From Rhizobiales bacterium Y(2018) (lineage in GTDB: Bacteria > Pseudomonadota > Alphaproteobacteria > Rhizobiales > Aestuariivirgaceae), in the NCBI GenBank assembly GCA_005502925.1, contig SCPD01000002.1, positions 558,001 through 622,000 of the forward strand: a stretch of 64,000 nucleotides of DNA, in the 5' to 3' direction. The notes beneath the pieces were generated by a model that saw only the letters and a program-made list of their open reading frames with translations, had not been told where the DNA came from and ran no database searches. The position numbers and the translations under genes are program-made. Below, in pieces: positions 35,565 to 43,901 of this stretch. Position 1 is the first letter of the stretch; each line of letters starts with the position of its first letter.

Positions 35565-36455
35565 TCATCGCAGTGTCCGGAGCGCCCGGCACATGCGGTG
35601 AAGCCAGGGTTCGCACTCCAGATCCAGGAGCTTCTTGAAGCTCTGGCGAAACGGTTCTTGTCGCCAGGCGAAATAGGCTGAATAGGCCTCTTCATCCGAG
35701 GCCAGCTCTTTGAGATATGCGGCCAATTTTCCTGGGTCAGGAAAGTTGGCTGCATTGATGAAACAGTTTTCGCCCGGGGCGAAATCCTCGATATTCGGCG
35801 CCCCGAGATAGACCGGCACGGAGCCGGCCTGCAGCGGCTCGAAGAACTTCTCGGTGACATAGTCTCGGCTGCAGGCGTTCTCGAAAGCGATGGTGAACCG
35901 GTAATGCGCGATCGCGGCGAGCTTGGACGGAATGCCGCGATCATCGCTCAGAGTGCGGTTACGTATGAAGGATCCATAGGAATCGATCGCCATATGCCGC
36001 GCCAATTCCTGCAAATAGGCTTGCCGTCCGCTATGATCGTACCGGCTCGACACGAAGGACGCGGCGAGCACTGGCTCATGCTTCGGGACCGGCGGGCGGC
36101 GGAAGGCCTCGACCATCACATTCGGAATTACATAGGTCACCGGCGCGTCCGAGGTGAGCCGATAGGTCATGGTCAGATCGAAATGGCGCATGAATCTGAT
36201 ATTGCGCGACCAGGGATAATGTTCGTCGCATTCCATCGACCAGCCGATCCACCTTTGTCCCGGCCGCTTCTCGAAAGGGAACCGCCAGTCCCATTCGGAC
36301 CTGGCGATCATTTGGTCCTGCCGCCAGTCGGGGATGTGAAAGATGACGGCATCCGCCTCGGTAAGGCGCGCCCGGTCTGTGGTGATCTCCACATCCGGTG
36401 GGAACGGCGCTGCGGGTATGTTTCCGCCCATCGAATCGTGGATTAGGACCAGCAT
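35565..36455 (-). CDS. GT10-family alpha-fucosyltransferase
   Basis: 296 residues. The C-terminal donor-binding region carries the GT10 signature (RFTIAFENACSRDYVTEKFF, then LQAGSVPVYLGAPNIEDFAPG), which binds GDP-fucose. Transfers L-fucose to a sugar acceptor, usually GlcNAc in alpha-1,3 linkage. GDP-fucose would come from Gmd and Fcl encoded at 40.5-42.6 kb. No signal peptide, so cytoplasmic or membrane-associated. Divergent from the PqqD gene with 63 bases between starts. Confidence 0.9.
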   Translation of the reverse strand: MLVLIHDSMGGNIPAAPFPPDVEITTDRARLTEADAVIFHIPDWRQDQMIARSEWDWRFPFEKRPGQRWIGWSMECDEHYPWSRNIRFMRHFDLTMTYRLTSDAPVTYVIPNVMVEAFRRPPVPKHEPVLAASFVSSRYDHSGRQAYLQELARHMAIDSYGSFIRNRTLSDDRGIPSKLAAIAHYRFTIAFENACSRDYVTEKFFEPLQAGSVPVYLGAPNIEDFAPGENCFINAANFPDPGKLAAYLKELASDEEAYSAYFAWRQEPFRQSFKKLLDLECEPWLHRMCRALRTLR

Positions 36456-36518
36456 GATGCGGTTCTAGCGAGTGGCGCGCGGTTGCTCAATCACGGGCAA
36501 GGCGATAAATCCCTTCGC

Positions 36519-36794
36519 ATGACGAAAGCTGACCCGTTCTACCGCCGCATCGGCGGGCTCGACCACAATGAGATCGAAGACGGCTATTTCGTCAGCGACG
36601 TCGCGCGCGGAAAGGTCCACTTTCTGAACCCCACCGCGGCGGCGGTGTTCGAGCTCTGCGATGGTGCGCATGACGCCGATGCCATCGCTTCGGCGCTTGC
36701 CGCCGCTTTTGGTCTCGCGATTCCGCCCAAGTCCGATGTCGAAGCCTGTCTCGCCTCTCTCCGCGATGAAGGACTCATCGAGGCCGTGCGTTGA
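36519..36794 (+). CDS. PqqD-family peptide-binding protein (RRE-like)
   Basis: 91 residues with the PqqD pattern (DPFYRRIGGLDHNEIEDGYFV, VHFLNPTAAAVFELCDGAHDADAIASAL, VEACLASLRDEGLI). PqqD proteins bind leader peptides and present them to modifying enzymes in RiPP pathways. There is no PQQ gene or radical SAM partner in the window, but a 51-residue peptide gene follows 64 bases downstream and an ATP-grasp gene further on. Start ATG 36519 gives the usual family N-terminus. Confidence 0.85.
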   Translation: MTKADPFYRRIGGLDHNEIEDGYFVSDVARGKVHFLNPTAAAVFELCDGAHDADAIASALAAAFGLAIPPKSDVEACLASLRDEGLIEAVR

Positions 36795-36858
36795 CAGTCC
36801 GGAGCGGCGCAATTACAAGTGGCGGTCGAGGGATGATCTGTGCCGGAAAGGGTATGAT

Positions 36859-37014
36859 ATGGCTGCTGCCCATACAAACGCGATCGACTCCACTAACGCA
36901 CTGAAGAAGGTGGCGGCACTTGCCGGCGCAAGATATGAAGCGCCGAAAATTCTCTCCTATGCGCTCGACGACGTGAAGCCGCTCGACCAGATGGCCTCGA
37001 CCGGCAACGGTTGA
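36859..37014 (+). CDS. 51-residue peptide, candidate RiPP-type precursor
   Basis: Small frame with a good ribosome-binding site (GGAAAGGG at 36844-36851). The N-terminal half is Ala/Asn/Thr/Ser-rich and possibly helical (AIDSTNALKKVAALAG); the C-terminal half reads YEAPKILSYALDDVKPLD and ends STGNG, a polar, Gly-containing tail of the kind found in RiPP cores. No Cys, no signal peptide. Lies directly between the PqqD gene and the GT2/ATP-grasp pair on the same strand. Calling it a precursor is inference from size and context; I know no homologue by name. Confidence 0.6.
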   Translation: MAAAHTNAIDSTNALKKVAALAGARYEAPKILSYALDDVKPLDQMASTGNG

Positions 37015-37059
37015 AAATCCCAAGCATAGCTGCCGCTCCATGATGGGGCGGAGCGCGCC

Positions 37060-38172
37060 ATGACGGATCGGGTGAGCGTCTGCGCTGCCATGATCGTGCG
37101 CGATGAGCAGCATTTCCTGCCAGGCTGCCTGGCTTCGCTGGCGGGACGCGTCGATGAGATCGTCATCGTCGACACCGGCTCATGCGACGCAACAATCGAT
37201 ATCGCCAACAGCACCGCCAATGTCCGGCTGCTGCATCACCCATGGGCGGGCGACTTCGCCGCTGCGCGCAACAGGGGCCTCGATGCGGTGCGGGCTCAAT
37301 GGGTGCTCTATATCGACGCCGATGAGCGCCTGAACCTGCCGTCCGGCGGCACGCTCGGTGAATACATCGACGCCGGAGCGCTCGCCGGCCTCGTGCGTTT
37401 CAGACCGAAAACAGGCTATACGCGCTATCGCGAATGGCGGCTGTTCCGCAGCGATCCGCGTTTACGTTTCGAAGGCCGGATTCATGAGACGGTCGAGCCC
37501 GTCATCCGTGCGATCAGCGCCCGTGAAGGTCTTTCCATCCAGCAGACGGACGCCGAGATCGATCATCTGGGTTATGACGGCGCACAGGCGCACAAGCATG
37601 CGCGCAACCTCGAGCTGCTCGAAGTGGCGGTGCGCGCCGATTCCGACCGCGCCTATCTGTGGCAGCATCTTACCGAGACGCTGGCGGCAATGGGCCGTCC
37701 GGAGGAGGCCAGGACCGCGGCGCTGGCGGGCCTCGCCGCCGCCCAACGCCGGCCTTCCGACAAGCAGAACGCCGCCGCCAGCCTGATCACGCAGTTCCTG
37801 GCGCGCCGCGCGCTCGAGGCGGGCGAAGATCCGCTGGCGCTTGTCGAGGACGGCCTGGCGCGTTTGCCGGAAGATCATGCGCTCGCCTTCCTGCAGGGGC
37901 GCGCGCTCCTTGCCGCAGGCCGGCCGGAAGAAGCGCTCGCCATTGCGGGGCGCCTCGCCGCCATCGATCCCGATGCGCTGACCGCCAGGATGCTCGCTTT
38001 CGATCGCCGCATCTTCGGGGAGCAGGCCTGCGAGCTGGCGGCGGTCGCGGCCTTGCGGCTCGGCCGGGAGGCCGAGGCCGTGGCCTGGTTCGACAAAGCG
38101 GCGCGTTTCGCGCCCGATGATCTCTCCTACCGCTTACGGGCCAGGGCGCTCGCCGCGAGCGCTGTCCCATGA
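37060..38172 (+). CDS. GT2-family glycosyltransferase with C-terminal TPR-like repeats
   Basis: 370 residues. Residues about 5-200 are a GT-A glycosyltransferase (SVCAAMIVRDEQHFLPGCL, DEIVIVDTGSCDATI, AARNRGLDAVRAQWVLYIDADE with the DxD-like DADE). Residues about 205-365 are Ala/Leu-rich helical repeats of TPR character. This N-terminal type is shared with enzymes glycosylating small molecules, proteins and some RiPPs (SunS-like). Its stop overlaps the start of the ATP-grasp gene (ATGA at 38169-38172), showing coupling. Donor and acceptor unknown. Confidence 0.85.
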   Translation: MTDRVSVCAAMIVRDEQHFLPGCLASLAGRVDEIVIVDTGSCDATIDIANSTANVRLLHHPWAGDFAAARNRGLDAVRAQWVLYIDADERLNLPSGGTLGEYIDAGALAGLVRFRPKTGYTRYREWRLFRSDPRLRFEGRIHETVEPVIRAISAREGLSIQQTDAEIDHLGYDGAQAHKHARNLELLEVAVRADSDRAYLWQHLTETLAAMGRPEEARTAALAGLAAAQRRPSDKQNAAASLITQFLARRALEAGEDPLALVEDGLARLPEDHALAFLQGRALLAAGRPEEALAIAGRLAAIDPDALTARMLAFDRRIFGEQACELAAVAALRLGREAEAVAWFDKAARFAPDDLSYRLRARALAASAVP

Positions 38173-39101
38173 CGGCGAGTTTCAATCTCGTCCTGGTCCA
38201 TAGTGCGGGATGGCAGGCGAGCGCCGACTTCGCGACGATCAAGCGCCATGTAGTTGAGCTGGCGCCCGATATCGAGGTGTTCATCGTCTCGAACGAGGCG
38301 CCGTCCTCCTATACGCGCAAAAAAGCGGCGGCGCGGCCGAGCCTCGTCTTCTCGCCGATCAGGCTGCTCGCTTTCACGCCGGCGCGCGGCAAGGTCTATG
38401 CCGGACGGCCGATGTCCAAGCTCGTCGAGATGCAGAAGCTCGCCGCTGGCGGCATGAGCGTGCCGCGCTTCGAGGAAATCCGGCCCGACACGGCGTTGTC
38501 GCCGGAAGATTACGGGCCCCATACGATCGTGAAGGCGTCCTACGCCTATGCTGCCTGGGGCCAGGGCATCGAATTGCAACTGACCGAGAATGTGCGCTAT
38601 CGGCCGCCGGAAGATTATCCGAAAGACCATCCCGGCCGCCGCGCGCCGATGGTGGCGCAGGCCTATGTCGATTGCGGCCATGCGATGAGCTGCCGTGTGC
38701 TCACGCTCTTCGGCACGCCGATCTTCAGCTATCTGCGCCGCGCGACGAAGCCCCTGGCGCTCGCCGGGAAGACCGGGCCCTTCGAGGTGCCTGACTTCCT
38801 GCCGGCGCCGCCCGACATGACGGCCCATGTCACCGAGGAGCCCGACATGCTGGCCTTCGCGGCCAAGGCCTATGAAGCGATGCCGGAGGTGGCGCTGCAG
38901 GCCTGCGATATCCTGCGCGACAAGGAGGGCAGGTTGCATCTTCTCGAAATCAATCCGGGTGGCGGCACCTGGATGTTCTCCAGCAGGAATGCGCAGATCT
39001 ACAAGGATCGGCTCGGCACCGACGATCTGGCGGCCTATTTCGATGCCTTCCGCGTCTGCGCCCGCGTTCTCGTCGAGCGCACGCGGGCCGAGGCGGTATG
39101 A
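38169..39101 (+). CDS. ATP-grasp ligase-like protein
   Basis: 310 residues. An atypical N-terminal alpha/beta part is followed by ATP-grasp elements: nucleotide-binding Lys in HTIVKASYAYAAWGQG, MVAQAYVDCGHAMSCRVLTLFG, and the Mg-binding ExNPGG motif in LLEINPGGGTWMF. ATP-grasp enzymes form amide or ester bonds through acyl phosphates. Coupling to a GT2 enzyme and proximity to a PqqD/peptide pair suggest action on a peptide or sugar-linked acceptor (inference). Ends 3 bases before the convergent manC gene. Confidence 0.78.
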   Translation: MTASFNLVLVHSAGWQASADFATIKRHVVELAPDIEVFIVSNEAPSSYTRKKAAARPSLVFSPIRLLAFTPARGKVYAGRPMSKLVEMQKLAAGGMSVPRFEEIRPDTALSPEDYGPHTIVKASYAYAAWGQGIELQLTENVRYRPPEDYPKDHPGRRAPMVAQAYVDCGHAMSCRVLTLFGTPIFSYLRRATKPLALAGKTGPFEVPDFLPAPPDMTAHVTEEPDMLAFAAKAYEAMPEVALQACDILRDKEGRLHLLEINPGGGTWMFSSRNAQIYKDRLGTDDLAAYFDAFRVCARVLVERTRAEAV

Positions 39102-39104
39102 GCC

Positions 39105-40418
39105 TCAGCTTGGCGGAAGCTCAATCTCGACAATCCGCAATGCGCCAGGCCCCGTATTTTCCAGAGCGCACTCGGCTTCCGGCGGGATTTGAACGGATTC
39201 GGCTTTCTGCAAATACCGGGTTGCTCCCCCAATCGTCACGCTGGCCGTACCAATGAGAACGAGCCAATGCCTGGCCTGACCCAGGATGCCCGGCACGGAA
39301 ACCCGCTCGCCAGACGCGAGATCCATATGACGGATTCCGGGAAAGTTATGCTGCCGGGTTAGCGGGGCATGGCTCTGCTTCAACTGCTCCACAAGCTTCT
39401 TCACGCCAGTGGAGTCATCGCGGCGGGTGACGAGCACCGCATCCCGGGTCACCACGACGGCGAGATCGCTGACACCCGCCAGAGCCACGAGAGGACCGTC
39501 GCTGAGGACCAGATTGTCTCCGGCCGCAACGAAAGCGGCCTCTCCCTTCACCGCATTGCCGGCCGCATCGCGGCGGGACAGCTCATGGATCGTCGCCCAG
39601 GAGCCGACATCCGACCAGTCGAACGAGGCGCTGACCACCGCGGCCCCGGAGGTCTTCTCCATGACGGCATAGTCGAAGGAGAGGCTCACGGCCCGGTTGA
39701 AGGCGGTGGCGTCGAGATGATGCTCCTGTCCCTCTGTTCGCCCACGGCTCACGGCTTCCCGCAGCGCAGCCAATGTCGCGGGATCGGTCTTCCCATAGGC
39801 ATCGATCACCGCCGCCGCTCCAAACAGGAAGTTGCCGGAATTCCAGAGATAGCCCTGGCGGATATAGAGAGCGGCCGTTTCGGCATCCGGCTTCTCCACG
39901 AATCTGTTCACCGCCTGAATGCCGGGCTCCATGGCGGCGCCGGCTTCGATATAGCCATAGCCGGTCGCCGGGCGATCGGGCGCGATGCCGAAGGTCACGA
40001 TATGGCCCGACTGCGCCGCGCCGACCGCCCTGCGGCAGTCCACCCGAAAGGCCGCGACATCGCGGATCACATGATCGGCGGCAAGCGCCAGAACCATCGC
40101 CTCGTTTCCCCGGCCGCGTGCAATGAACAAGGACCCGGCCAATATGGCAGGCCCCGAAGCGCGCGCTTCGGGCTCGAGCACGATATCGGCGCGGACACCC
40201 AGCTCGTCCAGCTGCGCCGCGACGAGCGACCGGTAGCTGCCATGGGTGATGATGACCGGCGGGGTGAACAGTGTGGCGTCCGTCGCGCGCTTCACGGTCT
40301 CCTGGAATGTCGACAGGCCGCCGTCAAAGAGCGAAAGAAACTGCTTCGGCCGGCTTTCGCGCGAGGCGGGCCACAGCCGCGTGCCGGCGCCGCCGCAGAC
40401 GATGAGGGGAGTAATCAG
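39105..40418 (-). CDS. manC: Mannose-1-phosphate guanylyltransferase (ManC family), start codon anomalous
   Basis: GDP-mannose pyrophosphorylase: PLIVCGGAGTRLWPASRESR with the nucleotidyltransferase signature, RPKQFLSLF, the VEKPD motif (RFVEKPDAETA), DWSDVGSW and a C-terminal cupin-like tail (VSVPGILGQARHWLVL). About 437 residues. Makes GDP-mannose, the substrate of Gmd. The conserved N-terminus continues upstream of the first in-frame GTG (40295) to ITPLIVCGG at 40415, yet no ATG, GTG or TTG precedes it in frame; CTG 40418 (10 bases after AGAAGG) or ATT 40415 would have to start, while an ATG at 40428 is out of frame by one base. Deleting one A there would give MADLITPLIV, so a frameshift or sequencing error is plausible. 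Confidence 0.82.
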   Translation of the reverse strand: MITPLIVCGGAGTRLWPASRESRPKQFLSLFDGGLSTFQETVKRATDATLFTPPVIITHGSYRSLVAAQLDELGVRADIVLEPEARASGPAILAGSLFIARGRGNEAMVLALAADHVIRDVAAFRVDCRRAVGAAQSGHIVTFGIAPDRPATGYGYIEAGAAMEPGIQAVNRFVEKPDAETAALYIRQGYLWNSGNFLFGAAAVIDAYGKTDPATLAALREAVSRGRTEGQEHHLDATAFNRAVSLSFDYAVMEKTSGAAVVSASFDWSDVGSWATIHELSRRDAAGNAVKGEAAFVAAGDNLVLSDGPLVALAGVSDLAVVVTRDAVLVTRRDDSTGVKKLVEQLKQSHAPLTRQHNFPGIRHMDLASGERVSVPGILGQARHWLVLIGTASVTIGGATRYLQKAESVQIPPEAECALENTGPGALRIVEIELPPS

Positions 40419-40512
40419 GTTCCGCCATCCTTCTCTTTGCGCAGGCCAAACAGCGCGGCGAAAGGATGAAGGGGATTGTCATTGCCGTCAATTGTCGGGA
40501 GGCTGAGCTTTC

Positions 40513-41667
40513 TTGCGGTCCATGGCGATCTCGATTATGTCTCGAAAGATGACATCAGGGGCCAAGCGCGCTCTCATCACCGGCATCACAGGGCAGGACG
40601 GATCCTATCTGGCCGAGCTCCTGCTCGAAAAGGGCTATGAGGTCCACGGGATCAAGCGCCGGGCCTCGTCGATCAACACACAACGGATCGACCATCTCTA
40701 TCAGGACCCGCATGTCCCCGATCCCCGGCTGACGCTTCACTATGGCGACCTCGGCGACACCTCCAATCTGACGCGCCTTCTCGCTGAGATCAGGCCCGAT
40801 GAGGTCTATAATCTCGGCGCCCAGAGTCATGTGGCGGTGAGCTTCGAGATGCCCGAATACACGGCCGATATCGATGCCTTGGGCACGTTGCGTCTGCTCG
40901 AGGCGATCCGTTTCCTGAAACTGGAGACGAAGACGCGCTTCTATCAGGCCTCGACATCGGAGCTCTACGGGCTCGCGCAGGAGACGCCGCAAAACGAGAC
41001 GACACCGTTCCACCCGCGCAGCCCCTATGCGGTGGCAAAGCTCTATGCCTATTGGATCACGGTCAATTATCGTGAGGCCTATGGCCTCTTCGCCTGCAAC
41101 GGCATCCTCTTCAACCACGAGAGTCCACGCCGCGGCGAGACCTTCGTGACGCGCAAGATCACCAGGGGAATGACGAAAATTGCGCAAGGGCTCGAGCCCT
41201 GCCTCTATCTGGGCAATCTCGATGCGAAGCGCGACTGGGGACACGCCAGGGATTATGTGCGCATGCAATGGCTGATGCTTCAGCAGGATGAGCCGGAAGA
41301 TTATGTGATCGCCACGGGTGAGCAATTCTCCGTGCGTGACTTCATTCTCTGGACGGCCGAGGAGCTGGGCGTCGTGCTGCGTTTCGAAGGTACCGGCACC
41401 GAGGAGCGCGGGATCGTGGATGCCGTCACTTCGGATCTGGCGCCGGGTATCAAGCCGGGCGACGTCATCATCCGCGTCGATCCGCGCTACTTCCGCCCCG
41501 CGGAGGTCGAGAACTTGCTCGGCGATCCGTCCAAGGCCAGGGAGAAACTTGGCTGGCGCGCTGAAATCACGGCCCGCGAGACATGCGCCGAAATGGTGGC
41601 GGAAGATCTCAAGGCGGCCCGGCGCGATGCCTTCCTGAGAGACCATGGCTTGGCGGCGGATAGCTGA
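40513..41667 (+). CDS. gmd: GDP-mannose 4,6-dehydratase
   Basis: Up to 384 residues. Extended SDR: NADP-binding [20 protein letters not shown], the family segment [20 protein letters not shown], active-site [11 protein letters not shown] (YxxxK) and [16 protein letters not shown]. Converts GDP-mannose to GDP-4-keto-6-deoxymannose. The track start TTG 40513 is preceded by GGGAGG ten bases upstream; ATG 40549, at which homologues usually begin, has a weaker site. Directly abuts fcl (TGA then ATG without a gap). Confidence 0.95.
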   Translation: MRSMAISIMSRKMTSGAKRALITGITGQDGSYLAELLLEKGYEVHGIKRRASSINTQRIDHLYQDPHVPDPRLTLHYGDLGDTSNLTRLLAEIRPDEVYNLGAQSHVAVSFEMPEYTADIDALGTLRLLEAIRFLKLETKTRFYQASTSELYGLAQETPQNETTPFHPRSPYAVAKLYAYWITVNYREAYGLFACNGILFNHESPRRGETFVTRKITRGMTKIAQGLEPCLYLGNLDAKRDWGHARDYVRMQWLMLQQDEPEDYVIATGEQFSVRDFILWTAEELGVVLRFEGTGTEERGIVDAVTSDLAPGIKPGDVIIRVDPRYFRPAEVENLLGDPSKAREKLGWRAEITARETCAEMVAEDLKAARRDAFLRDHGLAADS

Positions 41668-42624
41668 ATGCGCCCCGCGAAACTCTATCTCGCCGGGCAT
41701 GAAGGCATGGTGGGATCGGCCATTCTGCGCCGGCTGGTTTCGCGCGCGGACATCGAGCCTGTAACCCGCAGGCACGCCGATCTCGATCTCACCGACCAGG
41801 CTGCGGTACGTGTCTTCATGGAAAGCGAGCGTCCTGACATTGTGATCCTGGCGGCCGCCAAGGTCGGCGGCATATATGCCAATGCCACCTATCCGGCCGA
41901 ATTCATCTATCAGAACCTGATGATCCAGAGCAATGTGATCCATCAGGCCTATGCCGCCGGCGTCAGGCGTTTGCTGTTCCTCGGCTCGTCCTGCATCTAT
42001 CCGCGCGCCGCACCACAGCCGATGCACGAAGACGCTCTCCTGACCGGAGCGCTCGAAGCCACCAACGAGCCTTACGCGGTCGCCAAGATCGCCGGCATAA
42101 AGATGTGCGAGAGCTACAACCGGCAATATGGCGTCGATTATCGTTCGGTAATGCCGACCAATGTCTTCGGCCCCGGTGACAATTTCCATCCCGAGAATTC
42201 CCATGTGCTGCCGGCGCTTCTTCGCCGGTTTCACGAGGCGGCTCGCGCCGGCGCCCCGGAAATTGTGGTCTGGGGCAGTGGCACGCCGCGGCGCGAATTT
42301 CTTTATGTCGATGACATGGCCGAGGCTTCCTTGTTCGTCATGGACCTGCCGCAGGAGTCCTACAAGGCGAATACGCAGCCCAGGCAGTCTCACATCAATA
42401 TCGGCACGGGTGAGGATATGAGCATCGCCGAGCTGGCTCAGGCGATTGCCCGCCTCACCGGCTTTACCGGCCGCATTGTCTATGACACGACGAAGCCCGA
42501 CGGCGCGCCGCGCAAGCTCATGGACACCTCCCGGCTCGCCGCGATGGGATGGAAGGCGCGAACGCCCTTCCTCGATGCGCTGCAGGCAACCCATGCGTGG
42601 TATCTGCAAAACCGCGAGAGATAA
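41668..42624 (+). CDS. fcl: GDP-L-fucose synthase
   Basis: 318 residues. Extended SDR epimerase/reductase: [14 protein letters not shown], the segment [32 protein letters not shown], catalytic Tyr/Lys in [23 protein letters not shown] and [19 protein letters not shown]. Converts the Gmd product to GDP-L-fucose with NADPH. Co-translated with gmd, zero spacing. With ManC and the GT10 transferase it completes a fucose incorporation route. The stop codon lies within repeat copy B. Confidence 0.95.
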   Translation: MRPAKLYLAGHEGMVGSAILRRLVSRADIEPVTRRHADLDLTDQAAVRVFMESERPDIVILAAAKVGGIYANATYPAEFIYQNLMIQSNVIHQAYAAGVRRLLFLGSSCIYPRAAPQPMHEDALLTGALEATNEPYAVAKIAGIKMCESYNRQYGVDYRSVMPTNVFGPGDNFHPENSHVLPALLRRFHEAARAGAPEIVVWGSGTPRREFLYVDDMAEASLFVMDLPQESYKANTQPRQSHINIGTGEDMSIAELAQAIARLTGFTGRIVYDTTKPDGAPRKLMDTSRLAAMGWKARTPFLDALQATHAWYLQNRER

Positions 42625-42661
42625 AGTCCGGCCTGCCTTTAGTTTTTTATTCTGTCAGCCG
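42620..42661 (+). repeat. Dispersed 42-base intergenic repeat, copy B
   Basis: 37 of 42 bases equal copy A at 34658-34699, same orientation. Begins inside the fcl stop codon and ends with TCTGTCAGCCG; contains CTGCCTTTAGTTTTTT. Directly downstream of gmd-fcl, a place where a transcription stop would be expected. Confidence 0.7.
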
Positions 42662-42708
42662 GCGTCGATTTGCGCGAGCCTGTGGGGGATGGAGAAAGGC
42701 ACAGGCCG

Positions 42709-42831
42709 ATGACACCACAGGATTATCACCACGAACCGACTGATGGGCCGCCGCTCGGCCTGCTCATCATCTTCGCGGCAACCTTCCTGCTGGGCCTGGC
42801 CGTGACAGTACTTCTTCCGTTCCTGGTCTAA
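42709..42831 (+). CDS. 40-residue single-span membrane protein
   Basis: ATG 42709 to TAA 42829-42831. Polar N-terminus MTPQDYHHEPTDGPPLG followed by one hydrophobic helix of about 23 residues to the C-terminus. GGAGAAAGG at 42691-42699 is a well-spaced ribosome-binding site. Its last bases overlap the stop of the convergent LLM gene (4 bases). No recognised family. Confidence 0.6.
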   Translation: MTPQDYHHEPTDGPPLGLLIIFAATFLLGLAVTVLLPFLV

Positions 42832-43901
42832 CCCTTGCTCCGCTCGGCAATCAGCCGGCGCGTCAAGGGGATGAGTTCGCGGCCATAGTCGATGGCGTCA
42901 TCGAGTGGATCGAAACCACGAATGAGAAACGTCGTGATGCCGAGCTCGTAATAATCGATGAGGGCTTCGGCGGCCTGCACCGGCGTTCCCACCAGCGCGA
43001 TCGAATTGCCTTTGGCGCCGGTCAGAGCGGCCATGTCGGTCCATACCCGCTTGTCGAGACGCGAGCCTTGCGCGGCAGCCTTGAGCAGCCTGAGCGAGCC
43101 CTCATTGACGGGAGTGCTCTCCCGCTTGAAGCCCGAGCGTTCGATGACGGCGCGGGCGCGGGCCAGCGTATCGTTGGCGCGCGCCCATGCTTTTTCTTCC
43201 GTATCGGCGAGAATGGGCCGGAACGAGATGCTGAAGCGGATGCTGCGGCCGAGCGCTGCCGCCTCGGCGCGTACGCGCGCCGTCAACTCCTTCACCTGCT
43301 TGAGCGATTCACCCCATAGCGCATAAATGTCGGCATGCCGGGCCGCGACCTTGATCGCGGCGTCGGAGGCGCCCCCGAAATAGATCGGCAGATGCGGCCG
43401 CTGTAGCGGCTTGATCGTGCTGAATGTCCTCTCGCTGCGATAGAAGCGGCCGGCATGATCGAAGGGCTGCTCCGCGGTCCATACACGTTTGATGACCTCC
43501 AGATATTCATCGGTGCGCGCATAACGTTCCTCCTTCCCGAGGAAATCGCCATCCTGGCGCTGCTCCGCATCATCGCCGCCGGTGATGATATGGATGCCGG
43601 CGCGGCCATGGGTGAGGTGGTCGAGCGTGGCGAACTGGCGTGCCGTGACCGAAGGCGCCGTGAAGCCGGGCCGATGCGCCACCATCAGCTTGAGGCGGCG
43701 GGTGGCGGCGGCGATATGCTGGGAAACCAGCAGGCTGTCCGGTATCGTCGCATGATAGGCGACGAGCACGCGGTCGAAGCCGCTCGCCTCATGCGCCTTG
43801 GCCGAGGTCTCGATGAAATCGACATCGATGGCGCCGCCGCGCGCAACGATGGTTTCCGAGGCCTCGCGCATTTCGACGAGCCCGATGAACTCGACACTCA
43901 T
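42828..43901 (-). CDS. LLM-class flavin-dependent alkanesulfonate-type monooxygenase (SsuD/MsuD-like)
   Basis: 357 residues, standard for SsuD relatives. Luciferase-like TIM barrel: FDRVLVAYHATIPDSLLVSQH, LKLMVAHRPGFTAP, LDHLTHGRAGIHIITGGDDAEQRQDGD, YFGGASDAAIKVAARHADIYALWG. Uses FMNH2 and O2 to release sulfite from sulfonates. Overlaps the stop of the upstream acyl-CoA dehydrogenase-like gene by 4 bases (ATGA), forming an operon. A flavin reductase partner is not in the window. Confidence 0.9.
   Translation of the reverse strand: MSVEFIGLVEMREASETIVARGGAIDVDFIETSAKAHEASGFDRVLVAYHATIPDSLLVSQHIAAATRRLKLMVAHRPGFTAPSVTARQFATLDHLTHGRAGIHIITGGDDAEQRQDGDFLGKEERYARTDEYLEVIKRVWTAEQPFDHAGRFYRSERTFSTIKPLQRPHLPIYFGGASDAAIKVAARHADIYALWGESLKQVKELTARVRAEAAALGRSIRFSISFRPILADTEEKAWARANDTLARARAVIERSGFKRESTPVNEGSLRLLKAAAQGSRLDKRVWTDMAALTGAKGNSIALVGTPVQAAEALIDYYELGITTFLIRGFDPLDDAIDYGRELIPLTRRLIAERSKG

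Noticed and set aside
40555-42609. 684-codon minus-strand frame opposite gmd and fcl
   Set aside because: No family resemblance; gmd and fcl are unmistakable on the plus strand.
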